From contig DXXM01000048.1 of the NCBI GenBank assembly GCA_019416285.1, positions 1 to 19,321 on the forward strand: DNA of 19,321 bases, read 5' to 3'. Source of the stretch: Bacteroidales bacterium (GTDB taxonomy: Bacteria; Bacteroidota; Bacteroidia; Bacteroidales; Muribaculaceae). The translations under genes were made by a program, and so were the position numbers. Positions 8,109 to 15,672 of this stretch are shown here, in pieces; position 1 is the stretch's first letter; the number at the start of each line of letters is the position of its first letter. The notes under the pieces were generated by a model, which worked only from the letters and a program-made list of their open reading frames with translations, was not told where the DNA came from and made no database searches.

Positions 8109-8729
8109 ATGATAAAGAATCTGCTTTTTGACCTCGGAGGTGTCATCATGGACCTCGACCGCGACCGCTGTGTGCGTGCTTTTGAGAAACTCGGCATGAG
8201 GGACGCCGACGATTTCCTCGGTGTCTACGGCCAGAAGGGTGCTTTTCTCGCTCTCGAATCGGGTGAGATTGACGCCGATGAGTTTCACCGCCGGGTACGT
8301 CCGCTCATTGACTGCGAGGGTGTGACGGACGCGGAGATAGACGAGGCTTTCAATCAGTTTCTCGTCGGGATTCCGGTCCATCGCCTCGAATCGCTCAGGG
8401 AACTCCACAGGGACTATGGCGTCTATCTGCTCTCCAACACCAATCCGATAATGATCAACAGCCGTATCGCCGATGAGTTCCGCAAGGAGGGACGCGAGAT
8501 GCGCGACTATTTCGACGGCATCGTCACATCTTACGAGGCCCGTTGCTGCAAGCCGGCCAAGGGTATTTTCGATTATGCCGTGGAGACCTGCGGACTCGTG
8601 CCGGAAGAGACACTGTTTTTCGATGACTCGCAGGCCAATGTGGACGCGGCCTGCTCCTACGGTTTCAAGGCTGTGCTCGTGAAGCCGGGCGATGAATTTA
8701 CCGCTCTGCTCGAACATTTTGACGAATAA
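8109..8729 (+). CDS. HAD superfamily phosphatase (YihX-like, subfamily IA)
   Basis: This 206-residue soluble hydrolase probably removes phosphate from a small metabolite. All four HAD motifs are visible. Motif I is LLFDLGGVIMDLD with nucleophile Asp8. The second acidic position of motif I is Gly, the DLGG/DLGN variant found in YihX-type sugar-phosphate phosphatases. Motif II is YLLSNTNP (Ser109), motif III is CCKPAKGIF (Lys148), and motif IV is LFFDDSQANVDAA (Asp172/173). A helical cap lies between about 15 and 95. Its substrate is not readable from sequence; sugar phosphate or a flavin intermediate are possibilities. It is followed 88 nt later by ribF on the same strand. That is suggestive, because the dephosphorylation step of riboflavin synthesis uses HAD enzymes, but this is only inference from position. 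Confidence 0.9.
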   Translation: MIKNLLFDLGGVIMDLDRDRCVRAFEKLGMRDADDFLGVYGQKGAFLALESGEIDADEFHRRVRPLIDCEGVTDAEIDEAFNQFLVGIPVHRLESLRELHRDYGVYLLSNTNPIMINSRIADEFRKEGREMRDYFDGIVTSYEARCCKPAKGIFDYAVETCGLVPEETLFFDDSQANVDAACSYGFKAVLVKPGDEFTALLEHFDE

Positions 8730-8817
8730 AACCAAACACCGCGCCCGCAGCGGACGTTAATCATTCTGAACAACTCTTCTTGTCAACTCTTCTTAATCAA
8801 TATTTATAAGGACTTCA

Positions 8818-9747
8818 ATGAGAATCATAACCAAGAGCGATAACTCGCGCCGCCGCATAGCCGCCGTCGGTATGTATGACGGTGTGCATGCAGGCCATAA
8901 ATTCCTGATAGACTATCTGCGCCTCGAAGCCGGAACACGCGGGCTGACCCCCGCCGTGATTACCTTCTCGCGTCACCCGCTGTCAATCGTGCGTCCGCTT
9001 GAGGCTCCGGGTCTTCTTAGCTCGCTTGAGGACCGTCTGCGGCAGCTCGACGCCGCCGGTGCGGAGGATATAGTGATTCTCACCTTCAACGACCGCCTGC
9101 GCTACAAAAGCGCGCGCGATTTCCTCTCGCAACTCCACAAATCATACGCTATCGACGCTCTTGTGCTCGGTTTCAACAACCATTTCGGCCATGACCGTCC
9201 GCAGTCGCTTGAGGAATATAAGAAAATAGGGGAGGAGGTAGGCGTAGAGGTCATCGCGGCGCCTGAATACCGCGGTGCAGGTTCGCCGGTGAGCTCGTCG
9301 GTAATCCGCCGCTATCTTCTTTCGGGAAACCCGGAGAAGGCTGCCGAGGCGCTCGGACATCCTTACGGCATACGAGCCGAAGTAATCCACGGACGGGAGC
9401 TCGGCCGCACTATCGGCTACCCTACTGCCAACCTGCGTCCGGTCGACAAGGATTTGCTGATTCCGAAGCCCGGAGTCTACTCGGCCATGGTCACCACGCC
9501 CGACGGTGTGCGCCGTCCGGCCATGGTGAATATCGGTTTCCGCCCCACGGTGAGCGAGGCCGACGGCCACGGTGCTCTCTCTATCGAAGCTCATATTTTC
9601 GATTTTACGGGCTATCTCTATGATGAGGAGATAATAGTGGAGTTCATCGGTTTCCTGCGCGCCGAGCAGCGTTTCCCGTCGGTCGACAAGCTCCGTGAGC
9701 AGCTTGAACGTGACGCCGCCAAAATCCGCAAGCTCCTCGAAAAATAA
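8818..9747 (+). CDS. ribF: Bifunctional riboflavin kinase / FAD synthetase
   Basis: RibF phosphorylates riboflavin to FMN and adenylates FMN to FAD. It is 309 residues, the normal length. The N-terminal nucleotidyltransferase domain shows the HxGH signature in GMYDGVHAGH (18-27), NNHFGHDRPQSLEEY (around 120-132) and the SSSVIRRYLLSG motif before the linker. The C-terminal kinase domain carries HGRELGRTIGYPTANLRP (conserved GxPTANL) and ends in a helical segment (VDKLREQLERDAAKIRKLL). The start is supported by AAGGA at 8808-8812, 5 nt before the ATG, one of the few Shine-Dalgarno-like sites here. It converges on the DUF4254 gene, with the long inverted repeat at 9752-9856 immediately past its stop. 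Confidence 0.97.
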   Translation: MRIITKSDNSRRRIAAVGMYDGVHAGHKFLIDYLRLEAGTRGLTPAVITFSRHPLSIVRPLEAPGLLSSLEDRLRQLDAAGAEDIVILTFNDRLRYKSARDFLSQLHKSYAIDALVLGFNNHFGHDRPQSLEEYKKIGEEVGVEVIAAPEYRGAGSPVSSSVIRRYLLSGNPEKAAEALGHPYGIRAEVIHGRELGRTIGYPTANLRPVDKDLLIPKPGVYSAMVTTPDGVRRPAMVNIGFRPTVSEADGHGALSIEAHIFDFTGYLYDEEIIVEFIGFLRAEQRFPSVDKLREQLERDAAKIRKLLEK

Positions 9748-9751
9748 AAGC

Positions 9752-9856
9752 ACACAAAGTCAGAAGGCACAAAAGAAACAGAAGATTTAAGACAGGAAAA
9801 GAATAAATATTCCGTCCGAAAATCTTCTGTTTCTTTTGTGCCTTCTGACTTTGTGT
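9752..9856. repeat. Perfect 37-bp inverted repeat (long hairpin) between convergent genes
   Basis: Positions 9752-9788 are the exact reverse complement of 9820-9856: 37 of 37 bases pair around a 31-nt centre. The centre itself can pair further (GAC plus GGAA at 9791-9798 with TTCCGTC at 9810-9816). The left arm begins only 5 nt after the ribF stop, and the DUF4254 gene converges from the right, so the hairpin sits where a bidirectional terminator would be. The stem is far longer than an ordinary intrinsic terminator and it lacks a terminal T tract. It may be a dispersed repeat element that has been recruited as a terminator. Confidence 0.9.
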
Positions 9857-9923
9857 CAAAAATTTTCTCTTGCGCCTGAAATTTAATTTTCAGAGAGGGG
9901 GCTGTTTCTCAGGTGTGCTGGGA

Positions 9924-10526
9924 TTATTTCTTGTAGAGGATGGGGTTGGTGGCGGGGTCGTTGTACATCTTCATCTGTCGGTAGACCTTCATGTACTTGC
10001 GGCCGGCGGCAATGTCATCGAGGAGTTGGTCTATGGCCGTGGTGAGGTCCTGTTCCTGCTGCAGAAGGATATCGAGTTTTGCCTGGCACTTGGCTATGTG
10101 TTCGGGCGAGGCATCGGTGCGCTCAACCTCACGCGCCATGTGGTAGATTTTGAGAGCGAGAATTGACAGGCGGTCGAGCGCCCAGGCAGGACTCTCGGTG
10201 TTGATTGTCGCGTCGGGAGCCGGAGTCACATCGGCATATTTCTCACGGAAATAAGTGTCGATTTCTTCCACCATATCGGTGCGGTCCTGATTGGAGCGGT
10301 CGATGCGGCGCTTGAGCGCGAGAGCATCGACGGGGTCGATGGCTGGGTCACGGATAATATCTTCGAGATGCCACTGCACGGCATCAATCCAGTTCTTTGC
10401 AAAGAGTGTTGCTTCGATTGTTCCTTCGGGATATGGATTGGCTACACGGGCGTCCACATCGTCTGTGTCGTGATAGAGATTCGTCGTGTCGGCGAAGATT
10501 CTGAATGATTCTTTTGCGAAATTCAT
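9924..10526 (-). CDS. DUF4254 domain-containing protein
   Basis: I recognise this as the DUF4254 family, found mostly in Bacteroidetes and of unknown function. The 200-residue protein is predicted to be soluble and almost entirely helical, with no signal peptide or membrane segment. Its most family-typical stretch is FAKNWIDAVQWHLEDIIRDP followed by IDPVDALALKRRIDRSNQDRTDMVEEID. PAWALDRLSILALKIYHM is a second conserved block, and the C-terminal part (EHIAKCQAKLDILLQQEQDLTTAIDQLLDDI) looks like a coiled coil. I chose the ATG at 10526 (MNFAKESFRIF) over an in-frame ATG at 10583, because 10583 lies inside the predicted -7 promoter box and the upstream 19 residues look non-coding. Nothing in the sequence reveals a catalytic site. 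Confidence 0.85.
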   Translation of the reverse strand: MNFAKESFRIFADTTNLYHDTDDVDARVANPYPEGTIEATLFAKNWIDAVQWHLEDIIRDPAIDPVDALALKRRIDRSNQDRTDMVEEIDTYFREKYADVTPAPDATINTESPAWALDRLSILALKIYHMAREVERTDASPEHIAKCQAKLDILLQQEQDLTTAIDQLLDDIAAGRKYMKVYRQMKMYNDPATNPILYKK

Positions 10527-10547
10527 GGGTGATAATGCGGTTAATTG

Positions 10548-10556
10548 TGTGGATAA
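10548..10556 (-). promoter_or_regulatory. Perfect DnaA-box sequence
   Basis: TGTGGATAA on the plus strand is the reverse complement of TTATCCACA, the consensus DnaA box. It lies in the predicted leader of the DUF4254 gene in an AT-rich stretch. I see no second perfect box nearby, so it may be a lone regulatory box or chance. Confidence 0.4.
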
Positions 10557-10580
10557 TTTCAAATGAATTCTCAATAATTG

Positions 10581-10612
10581 CAAAGATGGTGATTTTTATT
10601 GTCCAAAACAAA
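10581..10612 (-). promoter_or_regulatory. Promoter of the DUF4254 gene
   Basis: On the minus strand TTTG (10612-10609), then exactly 20 nt, then CATCTTTG (10588-10581), one mismatch from TAnnTTTG. The leader to the ATG at 10526 would be about 50 nt and would contain the DnaA-box sequence. Confidence 0.6.
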
Positions 10613-10634
10613 GAAACGCCCCGAAAAAATTTAT

Positions 10635-10642
10635 TAATTTTG
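10635..10642 (+). promoter_or_regulatory. -7 element of the radical SAM gene promoter
   Basis: TAATTTTG fits TAnnTTTG, 63 nt before the ATG at 10706. The -33 position (10611-10614) does not match TTTG and overlaps the -33 box of the divergent DUF4254 promoter. Confidence 0.45.
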
Positions 10643-10705
10643 TCATCACGGCGCTTTTGAGGTGCTGTTTAATATAAATTATAGTATAAAGGCCACAGAT
10701 AATAT

Positions 10706-11485
10706 ATGCAGACCGTACTTTTTCACTCGACGATATTCGGCCCGATTCATTCGCGCCGTCTTGGTGTGTCGCTCGGTGTCAATCTGACTCCCGACGACGG
10801 TAAAATCTGTTCGTTTGACTGCCTGTATTGCGAGGCCGGTTTCAACGCCCAGGGGCCCGGCACCACCGGTTTCCCGCCGCGTGAGCGCGTGGCATGTCTG
10901 CTCGAATCGAGACTGAAAAACATGAGCGCCGCCGGCGAACCTCTGGATGTGATTACCTTTTCCGGTAACGGCGAGCCGACGCTTCACCCCGATTTCGCGG
11001 GTGTGATTGACGACACTCTCCGAATCCGCGACATGTACTATCCCTCAGCGCGCGTGAGTGTGCTGAGTAATTCCACACGGCTCGACCATCCCGATGTGGT
11101 GGCCGCGCTGCGCAAGGTCGACAATAATATTCTCAAGCTCGACTCGGCCCTCACGTCGACCATCCGCGTCATCGACCGTCCCAACAGCCCCGCTTTCACC
11201 GCCGAGAAAGTCATCGCGGAGCTCGCGCAGTTCAAGGAGCAGTGTATCGTGCAGACGATGTTTCTGCGCGGCGAATATGACGGGGTAGAGATAGACAATA
11301 CCGTTCCCGCCGAGGTCGACGCGCTCATCGAAGCCTACAAAAAAATCTCGCCGGGCGAAATCATGATCTATTCAATCGACCGCAAGACTCCGGCCGAGAA
11401 TCTTGTGAAGGTTCCGCGCGAGGAGCTCGAGAGGATAGGGGAGAGGGTCGCGTCGGCGACCGGTATTCCTGTCCAGGTGGCATGA
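10706..11485 (+). CDS. Radical SAM protein (COG0731-like)
   Basis: A 259-residue radical S-adenosylmethionine enzyme. The 4Fe-4S motif is C-x3-C-x2-C in CSFDCLYC (Cys35, Cys39, Cys42), placed near the N-terminus after the family-typical IFGPIHSRRLGVSLGVNLTP. The SAM-contacting GNGEP motif is at 87-91 (ITFSGNGEPTLHPDF). Later strands of the partial TIM barrel are visible in VSVLSNSTRL and LKLDSALTSTIRVID. The chain has no second Fe-S (SPASM) domain. This architecture resembles the COG0731 group, which is related to the wybutosine enzyme TYW1 but without its flavodoxin part. The substrate is unknown, and a role in tRNA wybutosine synthesis is not expected in a bacterium. It precedes the LD-carboxypeptidase by 74 nt on the same strand. 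Confidence 0.88.
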   Translation: MQTVLFHSTIFGPIHSRRLGVSLGVNLTPDDGKICSFDCLYCEAGFNAQGPGTTGFPPRERVACLLESRLKNMSAAGEPLDVITFSGNGEPTLHPDFAGVIDDTLRIRDMYYPSARVSVLSNSTRLDHPDVVAALRKVDNNILKLDSALTSTIRVIDRPNSPAFTAEKVIAELAQFKEQCIVQTMFLRGEYDGVEIDNTVPAEVDALIEAYKKISPGEIMIYSIDRKTPAENLVKVPREELERIGERVASATGIPVQVA

Positions 11486-11559
11486 CGGTGTGAGCTGCGC
11501 TTTGCTGCCCCGAAAGAATCAGATTCAGAAACTACATATTATAATAGATATAGAAATTC

Positions 11560-12474
11560 ATGTCAGAGCTTCCGGTTCTTACTCCCCGTCCGCTTGCCCA
11601 CGGCGACCGCGTCGCCATCCTCTCGCCGGCCGGTATCATCAAGCCTCAGCTTGTCTACAACTGTCTGCCGGTGCTTGCCGACCGCGGCTGGGTGCCCTAT
11701 GTCGGCGAGAATACATTCAACCGCTTCGGGACATACGCCGGAACTGACGACGAGCGTTACTCCGACCTGGAGACCGCGCTGCTCGACCCCGACACGCGTG
11801 CCATTATCTGCGCGCGCGGAGGCTACGGCGCCGTGCATCTTCTTGAGCGCCTCGACCGCCTCCCGCTGCGCGACGACCCGAAATGGATTGTGGGCTACAG
11901 CGACATCTCCGCGCTCCATGCCCTCATGACGCGCCACGGCATCAAGTCAATCCATGCTCCGATGACAAAACACATCTCGCAACACAAAGGTCTCGACGAG
12001 GACTCGCTCCGGCTTTTCAGTCAGCTCGAGGGTCAGACTCCGGAGACTCGCGTCGAGGGTCATCCACTCAACCGCCCGGGTCATGCGGAGGGGCTGCTCG
12101 TGGGAGGAAACCTTGCGGTGATTGCCGGATTGCTCTCCACGCCCTTCGACGTCATCAAGCCGGGCCGCATACTTTTCATCGAGGACATCGCCGAGCCGAT
12201 TTACAAGACCGAGCGCATACTCTATACTCTCCGGCTCAACGGGACGCTCGCTTCGCTGGGCGGACTCATCGTCGGCCGCTTCACCGACTATGCCCCGGAT
12301 CGCGGGTCAAAGACGATGGAGGAAATGATTGCGCACATGGTCGCAGACTATGACTATCCCGTGGCCTACAATTTCCCGGTCGGCCACGTCGACCATAACG
12401 TTCCGCTGATCTGCTCGTCGACCGTCTCGCTTGATGTCACTCCCGGTTCCTCTGTCCTTCTCACGATAGGGTAG
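11560..12474 (+). CDS. LD-carboxypeptidase (muramoyltetrapeptide carboxypeptidase, peptidase S66)
   Basis: This enzyme removes the terminal D-alanine from the tetrapeptide of recycled or growing peptidoglycan (L,D bond). At 304 residues it is standard for family S66. The Ser-Glu-His triad is visible: Ser114 in VGYSDISALH, Glu208 in LFIEDIAEPIYKTERIL, and His276 in FPVGHVDHNVPL. The N-terminal Rossmann-like part has VAILSPAG and the conserved CARGGYGAVHLLERLD. There is no signal peptide, so a cytoplasmic recycling role like E. coli LdcA is likely. It could be co-transcribed with the radical SAM gene upstream. No clear terminator directly follows; an AT-rich hairpin at 12615-12645 is the best candidate. 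Confidence 0.94.
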   Translation: MSELPVLTPRPLAHGDRVAILSPAGIIKPQLVYNCLPVLADRGWVPYVGENTFNRFGTYAGTDDERYSDLETALLDPDTRAIICARGGYGAVHLLERLDRLPLRDDPKWIVGYSDISALHALMTRHGIKSIHAPMTKHISQHKGLDEDSLRLFSQLEGQTPETRVEGHPLNRPGHAEGLLVGGNLAVIAGLLSTPFDVIKPGRILFIEDIAEPIYKTERILYTLRLNGTLASLGGLIVGRFTDYAPDRGSKTMEEMIAHMVADYDYPVAYNFPVGHVDHNVPLICSSTVSLDVTPGSSVLLTIG

Positions 12475-12614
12475 GGGAGGGGTGGTCGCTTTTAAACAGC
12501 CTCTAAGCCTGTCGCGGTCTCTTTCGCACCGTCTGAAAAGCCCGTGAGATTTCAAAATTCACGTCCGTCTCCCCGAAATTCGCCAAATATTCGATTCTCG
12601 AGGGCTTAAAATTG

Positions 12615-12645
12615 GCTTAATTTGATTTGAATCAACTGATTAAGC
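12615..12645 (+). terminator. AT-rich hairpin between LD-carboxypeptidase and ybeY (possible terminator)
   Basis: GCTTAAT (12615-12621) pairs with ATTAAGC (12639-12645), and the enclosed sequence holds a second small hairpin, TGATT/AATCA (12623-12627 with 12630-12634). CGCTATTTTTATC follows, giving a weak T tract. It lies 140 nt past the upstream stop and 40 nt before the ybeY -33 box, so it could be a terminator or a regulator site. Confidence 0.35.
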
Positions 12646-12684
12646 GCTATTTTTATCCTCGATTCGTTCAGCCAATCTGAAATT

Positions 12685-12716
12685 TTTGACTGAGATTGAA
12701 AAATTGATTAACTTTG
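12685..12716 (+). promoter_or_regulatory. Promoter of ybeY-mnmG, abutting the start codon
   Basis: TTTG (12685-12688), exactly 20 nt, TAACTTTG (12709-12716): a full match to the Bacteroidetes consensus. Transcription should start about 4-7 nt after the -7 box, at or next to the ATG at 12721, which leaves essentially no leader. Confidence 0.78.
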
Positions 12717-12720
12717 TGAC

Positions 12721-13138
12721 ATGAAGAAAATAGAGTGGCTCACCGACGGCAACACAGAAATGCCGAATATTGACACCGCGCGGCTTGAAGAATGGATTGC
12801 AGCGGTGGTGCGTACCCACAACCGAATCATCGGCCCTCTAACCTACATTTTCTGCGACGACCCGAGAATCATCGAGGTCAACCGTCAATTCCTCAATCAC
12901 GATTATTTCACCGATATCATCACCTTCGACTATTCCCGCGGGCGCATGATTTCGGGCGACATGTTTATTTCCCTCGACACAGTCCTGTCAAATTCCGAGA
13001 TGGTCGGCGCTCCCTATGAGCGCGAGCTTCACCGTGTAATCATCCACGGTGTCCTGCATCTCTGCGGAATCAACGACAAGGGCCCCGGCGAGCGCGAAAT
13101 AATGGAATCATTTGAAAATAAAGCACTTAAACTTCTCG

Positions 13139-13149
<11 letters not shown>
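12721..13149 (+). CDS. ybeY: Endoribonuclease YbeY (16S rRNA maturation)
   Basis: YbeY is a metal-dependent RNase needed for 16S rRNA 3'-end maturation and late ribosome quality control. The 142-residue protein has the family core: TYIFCDDPRIIEVNRQFLNHDYFTDIITFDY (41-71), SGDMFISLDTV (79-88) and the metal site HGVLHLCGINDKGPGERE (109-126). In E. coli the ligands are three histidines of HGxLHLxGxDH. Here His109 and His113 are kept but the third position is Asp119; I recall the same form in other Bacteroidetes, so it is likely a lineage variant, not damage. The start MKKIEWLTDG aligns in length with other Bacteroidetes YbeY proteins. Its last 11 nt overlap the start of mnmG, implying coupled translation of two RNA-maturation genes. 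Confidence 0.95.
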
Positions 13150-15019
<1,870 letters not shown>

Positions 15020-15025
15020 AATCTA

Positions 15026-15041
15026 TGTTTCACGTGAAACA
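15026..15041. other. parS: parS partition (centromere) site
   Basis: TGTTTCACGTGAAACA is a perfect 16-bp palindrome and matches the widely conserved chromosomal parS consensus (TGTTNCACGTGAAACA) at every position. ParB (Spo0J) binds this sequence, spreads, and with ParA segregates the origin region. It lies between mnmG and apt, 6 nt after the mnmG stop. In many bacteria parS sites cluster near oriC, and gidA is a frequent origin-side neighbour. The parA and parB genes are not in this window. Confidence 0.85.
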
Positions 15042-15066
15042 ATTCCGGTAAAATTACTGCCGGAAT
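15042..15066 (+). terminator. Hairpin after mnmG (possible terminator)
   Basis: ATTCCGG (15042-15048) pairs with CCGGAAT (15060-15066), extended inward by a G-U and an A-T pair around a 7-nt loop. No T tract follows directly (ACGTGGAAAAAG), so termination is uncertain. It immediately follows the parS site. Confidence 0.35.
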
Positions 15067-15144
15067 ACGTGGAAAAAGATGCGATAATACAAACCGTCGG
15101 CTCATGTTTTTTCAATAGAAAACTTTAAACTTAATACTTAAAAT

Positions 15145-15663
15145 ATGGAATATCTCAAGCAACGCATCCGCGATGTCTATGACTTCCCTCAGAAGGGAAT
15201 CATCTTCCGAGACATTACAACTCTGCTCAAGGACCCCCGCGGTCTCCACATCATCGGCTGGGACCTTTCTCAACTTTACCGCGACAAAGGTGTTACTAAA
15301 GTTGTAGGCATCGAGTCCCGTGGTTTCATCGGCGGCTCTATCCTCGCTTTTGAACTCGGCGCCGGATTCGTGCCCGTGCGCAAGCCCGGAAAACTTCCTG
15401 CCGACACCATCAGCGCTTCCTACGACAAGGAGTATGGCAAGGACATTATTGAAATCCACCGCGACGCCATCACCCCCGACGATATCGTGGTGATTCACGA
15501 CGATGTCCTCGCTACCGGCGGAACAATGGCTGCCGCCTACAATCTCGTGAAGTCGATGAACCCGAAGAAAATCTATATCAACTTCATCATCGAACTCCTC
15601 GACCTCAAGGGTCGTGAAAACCTCCCCGCCGAGGCCGAGGTGACATCTTTGATTACTTACTAA
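15145..15663 (+). CDS. apt: Adenine phosphoribosyltransferase
   Basis: Apt salvages adenine to AMP with phosphoribosyl pyrophosphate (PRPP), in the cytoplasm. It is 172 residues, typical for the family. Recognisable parts are the N-terminal IRDVYDFPQKGIIFRDITTLLKDP (8-31), VGIESRGFIGGSILAFELGAGFVPVRKPGKLPADTISASY (54-93) with the flexible loop, and the PRPP-binding motif VVIHDDVLATGGTMAAA (115-131). All expected residues are present. It is preceded by a 125-nt gap holding the parS site and an A/T-rich leader without a clear Shine-Dalgarno. It is followed by uvrC after only 9 nt, so the two are very likely co-transcribed. Confidence 0.97.
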   Translation: MEYLKQRIRDVYDFPQKGIIFRDITTLLKDPRGLHIIGWDLSQLYRDKGVTKVVGIESRGFIGGSILAFELGAGFVPVRKPGKLPADTISASYDKEYGKDIIEIHRDAITPDDIVVIHDDVLATGGTMAAAYNLVKSMNPKKIYINFIIELLDLKGRENLPAEAEVTSLITY

Positions 15664-15672
15664 ATCCCTTTA

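Noticed and set aside
8771..8794. Two copies of CAACTCTTCTT (8771-8781, 8784-8794) upstream of ribF
   Set aside because: A short pyrimidine-rich direct repeat with no matching palindrome or known site; too little to call an operator.
10527..10583. Alternative upstream ATG at 10583 for the DUF4254 gene
   Set aside because: It would place the start codon within the predicted -7 promoter box, and the extra 19 residues do not resemble the family N-terminus.
15025..15051. Mini-ORF MFHVKQFR starting in the parS site, recalling the start of rsmG in some bacteria
   Set aside because: It stops after eight codons and no RsmG sequence follows; the codons are simply the parS palindrome read as protein.
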